Below are positions 1 to 8,660 of a stretch of 64,000 nucleotides of DNA, piece by piece (position 1 is the first letter of the stretch; the number at the start of each line of letters is the position of its first letter). The notes under the pieces are model-generated. The model saw nothing but the letters and a program-made list of their open reading frames with translations, was not told the origin of the DNA and ran no database searches. The DNA lies in the NCBI RefSeq assembly GCF_032248695.1, contig NZ_JAVHXC010000010.1, positions 30,481 through 94,480 of the forward strand, written 5' to 3'. Both the position numbers and the translations under genes were made by a program. Source of the DNA: Dietzia sp032248695. GTDB taxonomy: Bacteria > Actinomycetota > Actinomycetes > Mycobacteriales > Mycobacteriaceae.

Positions 1-43
1 GGGCCTGCAGCTCCTCGAGAACTGGATCCGCTCTGTCTCCTGA
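1..43 (+). CDS. hisH: Imidazole glycerol phosphate synthase subunit HisH, C-terminal end (partial)
   Basis: Only the last 13 codons are inside the window, reading GLQLLENWIRSVS then TGA, in the frame that starts at base 2. This ending resembles the C-terminal helix of the HisH glutaminase, which feeds ammonia to HisF in histidine synthesis. The call rests mainly on context: in related actinobacteria hisH directly precedes priA, impA and hisF, as here. The short remnant alone would not prove it. Confidence 0.6.
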   Translation, partial: GLQLLENWIRSVS

Positions 44-65
44 GGGCGCCCGGGGCGCGGCCCAC

Positions 66-317
66 ATGTCGTTCGCCGTCCTCGCCCTGGCGGTGGCCGG
101 GGCGGGGGTGGCGGGTCTGGCACTCACCGCGCTGGCGACCGCCTTTCTGCCCGTTCCGCCCGCCGGGCGTGCTGTCGCCGCCCTCCTCGGCCTCGTCGCG
201 ACGGTCGCGGCGATGGGGTGGACGTCCCGACGGCTCACCGATCGCGCGATCCGCGCGGAGTACGGGGAGGAGCCCGGCGGGCAGGCGGAGCGGCCCGGTG
301 GCGACGGACTAGGCTGA
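66..317 (+). CDS. Small two-helix membrane protein in the his operon
   Basis: This 83-residue protein has two hydrophobic stretches, at about residues 4-28 and 34-51, followed by a charged, Gly/Pro-rich tail, so it is probably a small inner-membrane protein with a cytoplasmic tail. I do not recognise a family. Its stop codon overlaps the priA ATG (TGATG), so it is translationally coupled to priA and belongs to the his operon. Small membrane proteins between hisH and priA are found in some relatives, but no role in histidine synthesis is known to me. Coding is supported by position and coupling rather than by homology. Confidence 0.6.
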   Translation: MSFAVLALAVAGAGVAGLALTALATAFLPVPPAGRAVAALLGLVATVAAMGWTSRRLTDRAIRAEYGEEPGGQAERPGGDGLG

Positions 318-1072
318 TGCCCGTGACCAACGCCAAATACCTCGAACTCCTGCCCGCCGTCGACGTCGCCGACGGACAGGCCGTCCGTCTCGTCCAGGGT
401 GAGGCCGGGACGGAGACCTCTTACGGTGCACCGCTCGACGCGGCGCTGCAGTGGCAGAACGACGGCGCCGAGTGGGTCCACCTGGTGGACCTCGACGCCG
501 CGTTCGGGCGCGGCTCCAACCGCGAGCTCCTCGCCGAGGTCGTCGGTGCGCTCGATGTGAAGGTCGAGATGTCCGGCGGGATCCGTGACGACGAGTCGCT
601 CGAGGCCGCCCTCGCGACCGGGTGCGCGCGCGTCAACCTCGGCACGGCCGCGCTCGAGAACCCCGAGTGGTGCGCCTCGGCGATCGCCCGCCACGGTGAC
701 CGAATCGCGGTGGGGCTGGACGTGCGGGTCGTCGACGGTGAACCGCGCCTGCGCGGCCGGGGCTGGGTCTCCGACGGCGGCAACCTCTGGGAGGTGCTCG
801 AGCGTCTCGACAAGGACGGGTGCGCCCGCTACGTGGTGACCGACGTGTCCAAGGACGGCATGCTCAACGGCCCCAACCTGGAGATGCTCTCCCAGGTGTG
901 CGCGGTCACGGACGCCCCGGTGGTCGCCTCCGGCGGGGTGTCGTCGGTCGCGGATCTCGAGGCCATCGCGACGCTGGTACCGCAGGGTGTCGAGGGTGCG
1001 ATCGTCGGCAAGGCGCTCTACGCCGGCCGGTTCACCCTCCCCGAGGCGCTCGCCGCCGTCAGCGGTCGCTGA
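317..1072 (+). CDS. priA: Bifunctional HisA/TrpF phosphoribosyl isomerase A
   Basis: PriA is a 251-residue TIM-barrel isomerase. It converts ProFAR to PRFAR in histidine synthesis, and in actinobacteria it also isomerises phosphoribosyl anthranilate in tryptophan synthesis. The N-terminal catalytic Asp lies in LLPAVDVADG and the second in VVTDVSKDGM. The RGRGW motif is the PriA signature that holds the Arg and Trp used for dual substrate binding. I chose ATG 317 because it overlaps the upstream stop and matches the family N-terminus; the longer frame from 218 has no homology. The trp genes downstream lack a trpF, which supports the dual role. Confidence 0.93.
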   Translation: MPVTNAKYLELLPAVDVADGQAVRLVQGEAGTETSYGAPLDAALQWQNDGAEWVHLVDLDAAFGRGSNRELLAEVVGALDVKVEMSGGIRDDESLEAALATGCARVNLGTAALENPEWCASAIARHGDRIAVGLDVRVVDGEPRLRGRGWVSDGGNLWEVLERLDKDGCARYVVTDVSKDGMLNGPNLEMLSQVCAVTDAPVVASGGVSSVADLEAIATLVPQGVEGAIVGKALYAGRFTLPEALAAVSGR

Positions 1073-1135
1073 CCCCGTCGAGCGCCGAGTCCACCCGGTA
1101 GCTCCACCCGCACGACCTCGAGCAGGAGGCCCGAG

Positions 1136-2050
1136 ATGCCCGACCAGACCGGAAACACCCTGCCGACGGATCTACCCGTCGACCCCGCCGAGGCGCTCGC
1201 GCTGGCGGCGGGGGTCCTCGACGAGGTGGCGCCCCGCTTCGTCGAGGGCGTCGGCGCCCCCGGCGTGCAGAACAAGGGATCGCGCAACGACTTCGCCACC
1301 GAACTCGACCTCGAGTTGGAACGGCGGATCTCCGACGCGCTGCGCGAGGGGACCGGGCTGGAGGTGCACGGCGAGGAGTACGGCGGCCCGCCCGTGAACG
1401 AGGGGACGGTCTGGGTGGTCGACCCGATCGACGGGACCGCCAACTACTCCCTGGGAATCCCCACCGCGGGGATCCTCGTGGCGTTGGTCCACGAGCGCCA
1501 GCCGGTGCTCGGTCTGACGTGGCTGCCGCTGCTCGGCCTGAGGTTCACCTCGGTCGCGGGGGGCCCGCTCGAGGTCAACGGTGTCGAGTCGCCGGCGATG
1601 CCCGACGTCTCCATCCGGGACGTGGCGCTGGGGCTCGGCTCGCTCAACACCGGTGCCCGCACCACGTACCCGCCGGCCTACCGCCGCGAGGTGTTCGAGC
1701 AGCTGACCCTCGCCGCCGCCCGCACCCGCAAGTTCGGCTCCACGGGAGTCGACTTGTCGTTCGTCGCGTCGGGCCGACTGTCCGCCGCGGTGAGCTTCGG
1801 CAACTACGCGTGGGACAACGCCGCCGGCGCCTCCCACATCCGCTCGGCGGGTGGGGTCGTCACGGATCTGACGGGGGAGCCGTGGTCCGTCGACTCGCCG
1901 TCGCTGCTGGCGGCGGCCCCCCGCGCCCACGCGGAGGTGCTGGACACGGTCCGGCAGCTCGGCGAGCCGGGGAACTTCTTCGAGGCGGGGCGACGCCGCG
2001 CGACACCGGAACCGGAGAGCCCGCGCCCGTGGCTCGCCGGTGGGCGGTGA
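1136..2050 (+). CDS. impA: Inositol monophosphatase family phosphatase (ImpA/HisN-like)
   Basis: This 304-residue protein belongs to the Mg-dependent IMPase family. The metal-binding motifs are E80-E81 in VHGEEYGG, D96-P-I-D-G-T101, and W226-D227-N-A-A-G. In the same slot between priA and hisF, mycobacteria carry impA. The substrate could be inositol phosphate, for mycothiol or phosphatidylinositol supply, or histidinol phosphate (HisN function); sequence alone does not decide. Position inside the his operon favours a link to histidine synthesis, but mycobacterial ImpA is usually tied to inositol. Confidence 0.85.
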   Translation: MPDQTGNTLPTDLPVDPAEALALAAGVLDEVAPRFVEGVGAPGVQNKGSRNDFATELDLELERRISDALREGTGLEVHGEEYGGPPVNEGTVWVVDPIDGTANYSLGIPTAGILVALVHERQPVLGLTWLPLLGLRFTSVAGGPLEVNGVESPAMPDVSIRDVALGLGSLNTGARTTYPPAYRREVFEQLTLAAARTRKFGSTGVDLSFVASGRLSAAVSFGNYAWDNAAGASHIRSAGGVVTDLTGEPWSVDSPSLLAAAPRAHAEVLDTVRQLGEPGNFFEAGRRRATPEPESPRPWLAGGR

Positions 2051-2057
2051 TCCGGCC

Positions 2058-2831
2058 ATGACACTCGCCACCCGGGTCATCCCCTGCCTCGACGTCGACG
2101 CCGGCCGCGTGGTCAAGGGCGTGAACTTCCTCGATCTGCGCGATGCCGGTGATCCGGTGGAACTCGCCGCCGCCTACGACGCCCAGGGCGCGGACGAGCT
2201 GACGTTCCTCGACGTCACCGCGTCGTCCTCCGGGCGCGGCACCATGATCGACGTGGTCCGCCGCACCGCCGAGCAGGTCTTCATCCCGCTCACCGTCGGC
2301 GGCGGGGTCCGCACCGAGGAGGACGTCGACCAGCTGCTGCGGGCCGGTGCCGACAAGGTCAGCGTGAACACCGCGGCCATCGCCCGCCCCGAGCTGCTCG
2401 CCGAACTCAGCCGGCGCTTCGGTTCGCAGTGCATCGTGCTGTCGGTCGACGCGCGGACCGTGCCCGAGGGTTCCGAGCCCACGCCGTCCGGCTGGGAGGT
2501 CACCACGCACGGTGGGCGCCGCGGCACCGGGATCGACGCCGTCGAGTGGGCCCGGCGCGGCCAGGACCTGGGGGTGGGGGAGATCCTGCTCAACTCGATG
2601 GACGCCGACGGCACCAAGGAGGGCTTCGACCTGCGGATGGTGCGGGCGGTCCGCGAGGCCGTCTCGATCCCCGTCATCGCCTCGGGCGGAGCGGGGGCGG
2701 TCGAGCACTTCGCGCCCGCCGTCCACGCCGGCGCCGACGCCGTACTGGCCGCCAGCGTGTTCCACTTCGGTGAGATGACCATTGGCGACGTCAAGAAGGC
2801 GCTCGCGGACGACGGGATCACCGTCCGATGA
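2058..2831 (+). CDS. hisF: Imidazole glycerol phosphate synthase cyclase subunit HisF
   Basis: HisF (257 residues) is the TIM-barrel cyclase that converts PRFAR plus ammonia from HisH into imidazole glycerol phosphate and AICAR. The N-terminus RVIPCLDVDAGRVVKGVNF carries the first catalytic Asp. The phosphate-binding strands (VGGGVR, ASGGAGAVEHF) and the barrel end DVKKALADDGI are typical. I chose ATG 2058 over the in-frame start at 2040 because it matches the family N-terminus. The stop overlaps the hisI start. Confidence 0.95.
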   Translation: MTLATRVIPCLDVDAGRVVKGVNFLDLRDAGDPVELAAAYDAQGADELTFLDVTASSSGRGTMIDVVRRTAEQVFIPLTVGGGVRTEEDVDQLLRAGADKVSVNTAAIARPELLAELSRRFGSQCIVLSVDARTVPEGSEPTPSGWEVTTHGGRRGTGIDAVEWARRGQDLGVGEILLNSMDADGTKEGFDLRMVRAVREAVSIPVIASGGAGAVEHFAPAVHAGADAVLAASVFHFGEMTIGDVKKALADDGITVR

Positions 2832-3181
2832 CCGGGTACGTGCTGGATGACGCGGTCGCCGGGAGGCTCTCCCGCACCGCCGACGGTCTGATCGCGGCGG
2901 TCGTGCAGGACGCGACCTCCGGTCGGGTGCTCATGATGGCGTGGATGGACGACGCCGCGCTGGCCGAGACCCTCGCGACCCGCCGTGGGGTGTACTACTC
3001 GCGCTCGCGGGGGCAGCGGTGGGTGAAGGGGGAGACCTCCGGCCACGTGCAGCACGTCCGCAGCGTGGAGATCGACTGCGACGGCGACACCGTCCTGCTG
3101 CGCGTGGACCAGACAGGGGCGGCGTGCCACAACGGTACGACCAGCTGTTTCGACACCGCCACACTTCTCGGGGAGGACTGA
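2828..3181 (+). CDS. hisI: Phosphoribosyl-AMP cyclohydrolase
   Basis: HisI (117 residues, typical monofunctional length) opens the purine ring of phosphoribosyl-AMP in histidine synthesis. Zn/Mg-binding motifs are visible: WVKGETSGH, the EIDCDGD cluster and the C-terminal GAACHNGTTSCF. It is not fused to HisE. The ATG overlaps the hisF stop by four bases, so translation is coupled. Confidence 0.95.
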   Translation: MTGYVLDDAVAGRLSRTADGLIAAVVQDATSGRVLMMAWMDDAALAETLATRRGVYYSRSRGQRWVKGETSGHVQHVRSVEIDCDGDTVLLRVDQTGAACHNGTTSCFDTATLLGED

Positions 3182-3186
3182 GCGCC

Positions 3187-3366
3187 GTGCCGTTCATCCA
3201 GATCAACCAGCTCGACGGCATGACAGCGGAGGACAAGGCCCGCGTCATCGAGGCGGTCACCGCCGCGTACGCGGAGGCCTCGGGCAAGGATCCGGCGAAG
3301 GTGTGGGTCCACGTCAACGACATGCCGCATGAGTCCTTCGGCATCGGCGGCAAGGCTCTCGGATGA
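3187..3366 (+). CDS. 4-oxalocrotonate tautomerase family small enzyme
   Basis: This 59-residue protein begins GTG-CCG-TTC, giving MPFIQI. After methionine removal, Pro-1 would be the catalytic base of the 4-OT tautomerase superfamily. The length (about 60), the MTAEDKARVIEAVT helix and the C-terminal VWVHVNDMPHESFGIGG strand fit the family. It lies 5 bases after hisI and its stop overlaps the trpE ATG, so it is made with the his-trp genes. The substrate is unknown; these enzymes often act on enol-keto pairs in aromatic metabolism, but a link to chorismate or anthranilate is only a guess. Confidence 0.88.
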   Translation: MPFIQINQLDGMTAEDKARVIEAVTAAYAEASGKDPAKVWVHVNDMPHESFGIGGKALG

Positions 3367-4904
3367 GCACCGCGACCACCACGTTGGAGCAGTTCCGGTC
3401 GCTCGCGGCCGGACACCGGGTGGTGCCGGTCGTGCGTACGGTTCTCGCCGACTCGGAGACCCCGCTGTCCGCCTACGTCAAGCTGGCGGGGGACCGGCCG
3501 GGCACGTTCCTGCTGGAGTCCGCCGAGCACGGGCGTTCGTGGTCCCGCTGGTCGTTCATCGGCTGTGGGGCGGCGGCCGCGCTCACCGTCGACGAGGTCG
3601 GCGAGGCCACCTGGTGGGGCAACGTGCCCGCGGGCGCCCCGACGGGTGGCGATCCGCTGGACGCGCTGCGGCGCACCCTCGAGCTGCTGCGGACCGACCA
3701 GATCGTGGGGTTGCCGCCGCTGACGTCCGGGATGGTCGGCTATCTGGGCTATGACATCGTCCGGCGGCTCGAGCGCATCGCCGCGGACACGGTGGACGAC
3801 CTGCGGGTCCCGGAGCTGGTGCAGCTCCTGGCCACGGATCTGGCGGCGTTCGACCACCACGAGGGGCGCATCCACCTCATCGCCAACGCGGTGAACTGGG
3901 ACGGCAGCGACCAGCGCGTGGACGAGGCGTACGCGGACGCGGTGGCGCGGCTCGAGTCGATGACGGCGCGCCTGGCGGAGCCGGGCGCCGGCGGGGTGAG
4001 CGTGTTCGACACCCCTGATCCGCGGGTGCGGCGGTGCACCGACGAGGAGACCTATCATTCGCGGGTCGCCGACATCATCGAGCAGATCCACGCCGGCGAG
4101 GCGTTCCAGGTCGTGTTGAGCCAGCGCTTCGAGGTGGACACCGACGCCTCGCCCCGCGACGTCTACCGGATCCTGCGCACCACCAATCCGAGTCCGTACA
4201 TGTTCCTCATGACGATCCCGGACGGCTCGGGGCCGGACGGGTTCGGTGGGACGGCCTTCACGATCGTGGGTTCGAGCCCGGAGGCGTTGGTCACCGTGGT
4301 CGACGGGGTCGCCACGACCCACCCCATCGCGGGGACCAGGCCGAGGGGCGACGACGACGAGCACGACATCCTGCTCGCCAAGGACCTGGTGGACGACGCC
4401 AAGGAGAACGCCGAACATCTGATGCTGGTCGATCTCGGTCGGAACGACCTGGGCCGGGTCTGCGTGCCGGGCACGGTCGAGGTGACCGAGTTCCGGCAGG
4501 TGGAGCGCTACAGCCACGTGATGCACCTGGTGTCGACGGTCACGGGGCGCCTCGCGGACGGGCGGACGGGCATCGACGCGGTGACCGCGTGCTTCCCGGC
4601 CGGCACGCTCTCGGGTTCCCCCAAGCCGCGGGCCCTGCAGATCATCGAGGATCTGGAGGACACCCGCCGCGGGGTGTACGGCGGTGTGGTCGGGTACGTC
4701 GACTTCGCCGGCAACACGGACCAGGCCATCGCGATCCGTTCGGCCGTGATCAAGGACGGGACGGCGTACGTCCAGGCCGGTGCGGGGATCGTGGCGGACT
4801 CGGTGGCGGCGTCCGAGGACGCGGAGTGCCGGAACAAGGCGATGGCGGTCCTGCGGGCCGTCTCGGCGGCGGAGACGCTACGGCCGGCGGGGGAGTCCCG
4901 GTGA
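3363..4904 (+). CDS. trpE: Anthranilate synthase component I
   Basis: TrpE (513 residues) makes anthranilate from chorismate with ammonia from the TrpG glutaminase, which is not in the window. The N-terminal region carries LLESAEHGRSWSRWSFIG, where LLES is the tryptophan feedback site. The chorismate-binding domain shows the HPIAGTRPRG motif, the LLVDLGRNDLGR-like catalytic stretch and the C-terminal FPAGTLSGSPKPRA and YGGVVGYVDF blocks. It overlaps the tautomerase gene upstream and the membrane protein downstream by four bases each. I see no leader-peptide attenuator before it, so control may be through the his promoter plus feedback. Confidence 0.95.
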   Translation: MSTATTTLEQFRSLAAGHRVVPVVRTVLADSETPLSAYVKLAGDRPGTFLLESAEHGRSWSRWSFIGCGAAAALTVDEVGEATWWGNVPAGAPTGGDPLDALRRTLELLRTDQIVGLPPLTSGMVGYLGYDIVRRLERIAADTVDDLRVPELVQLLATDLAAFDHHEGRIHLIANAVNWDGSDQRVDEAYADAVARLESMTARLAEPGAGGVSVFDTPDPRVRRCTDEETYHSRVADIIEQIHAGEAFQVVLSQRFEVDTDASPRDVYRILRTTNPSPYMFLMTIPDGSGPDGFGGTAFTIVGSSPEALVTVVDGVATTHPIAGTRPRGDDDEHDILLAKDLVDDAKENAEHLMLVDLGRNDLGRVCVPGTVEVTEFRQVERYSHVMHLVSTVTGRLADGRTGIDAVTACFPAGTLSGSPKPRALQIIEDLEDTRRGVYGGVVGYVDFAGNTDQAIAIRSAVIKDGTAYVQAGAGIVADSVAASEDAECRNKAMAVLRAVSAAETLRPAGESR

Positions 4905-5596
4905 GTCGGCGCGCCCGGCTCCTCGCGCCCGTCACGTTGCTGCTCGTCGGGGCGGCGTTGCTGTGGATCGCCTCCCGGATGGTGTGGTTGGACGTCGTGG
5001 CGTTCAACGACCAGTCGGGCGAGGCCCGGCGGGCGTTGGTCGGCGGTGACTGGCAGCCGGCGCTGGTGCCGCTGGCGCTGGGCGCGGTGGCCGCGGTCGC
5101 CGCGGTCGCGCTCGTGCGGGGTGCCGCGGCGCGCGCGGTGGGGGTGCTGATCGCCCTGCTCGGGGTCGCCGCGGCGTCGCTGCTGCTCTCGTCGGTGGGT
5201 GATGTCGACGCCGACCGGGTCCATTCGGTGATCACGAGCGACGAGGGGGTCGCCCGGACCGATGCCGGGCCCGGCGCGGAGGGGTCGGAGTCGATCCCGC
5301 AGTGGTCCCGTGTCACCGAGTTGTCGACGCGACCGGCGGGGCCCGTGCTCACCGGGTTCGGGGCCGCGGCGCTGCTCGCGGCGGGGATCGTCGTCCTCGC
5401 GCGACCGGCGCTCCCGGTGCGGCGGGACGACCGGTACGTCACCCCCGCCGCGCGCCGGGGGGAGGCGGCCGCCGGTGGCGCCGACAGGGGCCGGGACGAC
5501 GATGATGTGAACGCCGGTCCGAATGGCGACCCGGACGCCGACACCGGCCGTGACCTCTGGCAGGAACTCGACGACGGGCGCGATCCGACCGGGTGA
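4901..5596 (+). CDS. Trp-operon-associated membrane protein (TIGR02234/Trp_oprn_chp type)
   Basis: This 231-residue protein starts at GTG 4901, overlapping the trpE stop. It has an N-terminal membrane segment (about residues 5-23), two more near 48-66 and 70-91, a loop of about 60 residues outside the membrane, then a fourth segment near residue 150. The acidic cytoplasmic tail ends in DLWQELDDGRDPTG; a DLW-LD-G-DPT ending is typical of the actinobacterial protein always found between trpE and trpC. Function is unknown; a role in tryptophan or precursor transport has been suggested from context only. Confidence 0.85.
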   Translation: MSRRARLLAPVTLLLVGAALLWIASRMVWLDVVAFNDQSGEARRALVGGDWQPALVPLALGAVAAVAAVALVRGAAARAVGVLIALLGVAAASLLLSSVGDVDADRVHSVITSDEGVARTDAGPGAEGSESIPQWSRVTELSTRPAGPVLTGFGAAALLAAGIVVLARPALPVRRDDRYVTPAARRGEAAAGGADRGRDDDDVNAGPNGDPDADTGRDLWQELDDGRDPTG

Positions 5597-5696
5597 GCCG
5601 CCCCGGGCCCGTCCCGATTCTCCGAACCCGGCCCGAGACCTCTATTGTTGATCTCGATCACACTTTCCGCCCCGATCACTGCTGAGGGAGGTCACG
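5597..5696 (+). promoter_or_regulatory. 100-base gap before trpC with possible internal promoter
   Basis: This is the only gap in the trp cluster large enough for a promoter. An AT-richer patch at about 5641-5665 (TCTATTGTTGATCTCG) could hold a -10/-35 pair, and GGGAGG before GTG 5697 is a good ribosome-binding site. I see no terminator or leader peptide here. The promoter is a weak guess. Confidence 0.3.
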
Positions 5697-6509
5697 GTGG
5701 GTACCGTGCTGGACTCGATTCTCGACGGGGTCCGCGAGGACGTCGCGGCCCGCGAGGCCGTCATCGACCTGGAGTCGGTGAAGAAGGCGGCCCTGTCCGC
5801 CCCGGACCCGCGCGACGCGCTCAAGGCGTTGCGCGACCCGGGCGTGGGGGTCATCGCCGAGGTGAAGCGGGCCAGCCCGTCCAAGGGGGCGCTGGCCGAG
5901 ATCCCCGACCCGGCCGTGCTCGCCCGCATGTACGAGGAGGGCGGGGCGCGCGTCATCTCGTGCCTCACGGAGGAGCGCCGCTTCCACGGCAGCCTCGCCG
6001 ACCTGGACGCGGTGCGCCGGGCGGTCGACATCCCGGTCCTGCGGAAGGACTTCGTGGTGGGTCCGTACCAGATCCACGAGGCGCGGGCGCACGGGGCCGA
6101 CATGGTCCTGCTCATCGTCGCCGCGCTGGAGCAGGACGCGCTGGTGTCCCTGCTGGACCGCACCGAGTCGTTGGGGATGACGGCGCTCGTGGAGGTCCAC
6201 ACCGAGGAGGAGGCGGACCGGGCCCTCGAGGCCGGCGCCAGCGTCATCGGTGTCAACGCGCGCAACCTCAAGACGCTCGAGGTGGACCGCGACGTGTTCT
6301 CCCGCATCGCGCCGGGTCTGCCGTCCGATGTCGTCAAGATCGCGGAATCGGGCGTCCGCGACGCCTCCGACCTCCTGGCGTACGCCAGCGTGGGCGCGGA
6401 CGCGGTCCTCGTGGGCGAGGGGCTCGTGACGCAGGGCGACCCGCGTGCGGCCTGCAACGCGCTGGCCACGGCGGGTGCTCACCCCTCCTGCCCGCAGGGA
6501 CCCCGCTAG
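5697..6509 (+). CDS. trpC: Indole-3-glycerol phosphate synthase
   Basis: TrpC (270 residues) closes the indole ring from CdRP. Family motifs are present: IAEVKRASPSKG with catalytic Glu and Lys, RKDFVVGPYQI with catalytic Lys, VEVHTEEEADRALEAGA, IGVNARNLKTLEVD and AESGVRDASD. The GTG start at 5697 follows a GGGAGG ribosome-binding site. There is no fused TrpF domain, unlike enteric TrpC, in line with PriA doing that step. Confidence 0.95.
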   Translation: MGTVLDSILDGVREDVAAREAVIDLESVKKAALSAPDPRDALKALRDPGVGVIAEVKRASPSKGALAEIPDPAVLARMYEEGGARVISCLTEERRFHGSLADLDAVRRAVDIPVLRKDFVVGPYQIHEARAHGADMVLLIVAALEQDALVSLLDRTESLGMTALVEVHTEEEADRALEAGASVIGVNARNLKTLEVDRDVFSRIAPGLPSDVVKIAESGVRDASDLLAYASVGADAVLVGEGLVTQGDPRAACNALATAGAHPSCPQGPR

Positions 6510-6543
6510 TCCCTGGAGGTGGGCTTCCGGCAGACTGGGAGCC

Positions 6544-7872
6544 GTGAACTCCAAGGATCTGACGTCACTGCCCACCATGGGGGAGGTGCTCCGCACCTCC
6601 ACCGGACACGAGCCCGACCAGCGCGGCCACTGGGGGCCGTTCGGGGGCCGTTACGTGCCCGAGGCACTGATGGCGGTCGTGGACGAGGTGACCGACGCCT
6701 ACGCCAAGGCCCGCGCCGACGAGGAGTACCTCGATCAGCTGGACCGGCTGCAGAAGCACTACTCGGGTAGGCCGTCGCCGCTCTACGAGGCCACCCGGTT
6801 CGGCGACGAGATCGGTGCGCGGGTCTTCCTCAAGCGGGAGGACCTCAACCACACCGGGTCGCACAAGATCAACAACGTGCTCGGCCAGGCCCTGCTGGCG
6901 CAGCGGATGGGCAAGACGCGCGTCATCGCGGAGACCGGTGCCGGTCAGCACGGTGTGGCCACCGCGACCGCGTGTGCGCTGCTGGGCCTCGAGTGCAAGA
7001 TCTACATGGGGGCGGTCGACGTGCGTCGGCAGGCGCTCAACGTGGCCCGGATGCGTCTGCTGGGCGCCGAGGTCGAGGCCGTCGAGATCGGCTCGGCCAC
7101 CCTCAAGGACGCGATCAACGAGGCCATGCGCGACTGGGTCGCCCACGCCGATGACACCTATTACGCGTTCGGCACCGCCGCCGGTCCGCACCCGTTCCCC
7201 GCGATGGTCCGGGACTTCCAGCGGATCGTCGGCGCGGAGGCCCGCGTGCAGATGCTCAAGCAGGCCGGTCGGCTCCCGGACGCCGCCGTGGCGTGTGTCG
7301 GGGGCGGCTCCAACGCCATCGGCCTGTTCCACCCGTTCCTCGGGGACGAGTCCGTGCGCCTGGTCGGCTGCGAGGCCGGCGGCGACGGCGTGGACACCGG
7401 ACGGACCGCGGCGACCGTCAACGCGGGTCGGCCCGGGGTGTTCCAGGGTTCCTACGCCCACCTCATGCAGGACGAGGACGGTCAGACCATCGAGTCCCAC
7501 TCCATCTCCGCGGGGTTGGACTACCCGGGCGTCGGGCCGGAGCACTCGCGGCTCTCGGAGATCGGCCGCGCCGAGTACCGGCCGGTCACCGACACCCAGG
7601 CGATGGACGCGTTCGCGCAGCTGTGCCGGACCGAGGGCATCATCCCCGCGATCGAGTCCGCGCACGCGATCGCCGGCGCGGCGCAGCTCGCCGCCGAGGG
7701 CGTCGGGGTGATCCTGGTCAACGTCTCCGGACGCGGGGACAAGGACGTCGACACCGCCGCGCGGTGGTTCGGGTTGTTGGGCGGTGGGGAGCCACCGGAG
7801 GCAGGGGTGGACTCGAGTCGGGGAGCCGACGACGGCGAGGGTGCGTACGCGGACGGAGGAGTCGAGGGATGA
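6544..7872 (+). CDS. trpB: Tryptophan synthase beta chain
   Basis: TrpB (442 residues) condenses indole with serine using PLP. The PLP lysine is in NHTGSHKINN and the phosphate-binding loop is CVGGGSNAIG; AETGAGQHGVATA and the HSISAGLDYPGVGPEH block are also classic. I chose GTG 6544 because the family N-terminus GHWGPFGGRYVPE follows shortly after. It has no clear ribosome-binding site, but CAGACT lies 7 bases upstream, so a leaderless internal transcript is possible. A 30-residue acidic, Gly-rich tail follows the usual end. Confidence 0.95.
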   Translation: MNSKDLTSLPTMGEVLRTSTGHEPDQRGHWGPFGGRYVPEALMAVVDEVTDAYAKARADEEYLDQLDRLQKHYSGRPSPLYEATRFGDEIGARVFLKREDLNHTGSHKINNVLGQALLAQRMGKTRVIAETGAGQHGVATATACALLGLECKIYMGAVDVRRQALNVARMRLLGAEVEAVEIGSATLKDAINEAMRDWVAHADDTYYAFGTAAGPHPFPAMVRDFQRIVGAEARVQMLKQAGRLPDAAVACVGGGSNAIGLFHPFLGDESVRLVGCEAGGDGVDTGRTAATVNAGRPGVFQGSYAHLMQDEDGQTIESHSISAGLDYPGVGPEHSRLSEIGRAEYRPVTDTQAMDAFAQLCRTEGIIPAIESAHAIAGAAQLAAEGVGVILVNVSGRGDKDVDTAARWFGLLGGGEPPEAGVDSSRGADDGEGAYADGGVEG

Positions 7873-8660
7873 GCGTTCTCAGTGACGTGTTCGAGCGGTG
7901 CCGCGCGGAGAACCGGGCCGCACTCATCGGCTACTACCCGGCCGGGTACCCGACCGTCGAGGGGTCGATCGAGGCCGTCCGGACGATGGTGGAGGGCGGG
8001 TGCGACATCATCGAGGTCGGCATCCCGTACTCCGACCCGATGATGGACGGCCCGACCATCCAGGCGGCCGCCGACACCGCCCTCGAGGCGGGGTTCCGGG
8101 TCGCGGACACGTTCGAGGTGGTCCGCGCGGTCGCCGATGCCGGGGCCGTGCCCGTGGTGATGACGTACTGGAATCCGGTCCTGCAGTACGGCGTCGAGCG
8201 GTTCGCCGCCGATCTCGCCGCGGCGGGCGGGACGGGCGTGATCACGCCCGACCTCATCCCGGACGAGGCTGAGGACTGGATCGCCGCCTCCGACGCCCAC
8301 GGGATCGACCGGGTCTTCCTGGTCGCCCCCTCGTCGACCCCCGAGCGGCTGGCGATGACGCTGTCCCGCACCGGTGGGTTCGTCTACGTCCAGGCCGTCA
8401 TGGGGGTCACCGGGGCCCGCGACGTCGTCTCGGACGCCCCCCGTGTGCTGACCGAGCGGGTCCGTGAGGTCTCGGACCTGGCCTGCGGTGTCGGCCTGGG
8501 AGTGCGCAACGGCGACCAGGCCGCGGAGATCGCGTCCTACGCCGACGGGGTCATCGTCGGGTCGGCCCTCATCACCGCGGCGACCGAGGGGCCGGAGGCG
8601 CTCCGGCGGCTGACCGTCGAGCTGGCCCGGGGCGTCCGCAGGCCGGCGGCGCGGACGTGA
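7869..8660 (+). CDS. trpA: Tryptophan synthase alpha chain
   Basis: TrpA (263 residues) cleaves indole-3-glycerol phosphate and channels indole to TrpB. The catalytic Glu is in DIIEVGIPYSDPMMDGP and the catalytic Asp in the same region; VMTYWNPVLQYG, APSSTPERLA and the GVGLGVRN phosphate loop are present. ATG 7869 overlaps the trpB stop, and the stop overlaps the lgt GTG, so trpB, trpA and lgt form one coupled block. Confidence 0.95.
   Translation: MSVLSDVFERCRAENRAALIGYYPAGYPTVEGSIEAVRTMVEGGCDIIEVGIPYSDPMMDGPTIQAAADTALEAGFRVADTFEVVRAVADAGAVPVVMTYWNPVLQYGVERFAADLAAAGGTGVITPDLIPDEAEDWIAASDAHGIDRVFLVAPSSTPERLAMTLSRTGGFVYVQAVMGVTGARDVVSDAPRVLTERVREVSDLACGVGLGVRNGDQAAEIASYADGVIVGSALITAATEGPEALRRLTVELARGVRRPAART

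Noticed and set aside
3363..3400. Tryptophan attenuator before trpE
   Set aside because: trpE overlaps the preceding gene by four bases, so there is no room for a leader peptide or terminator.
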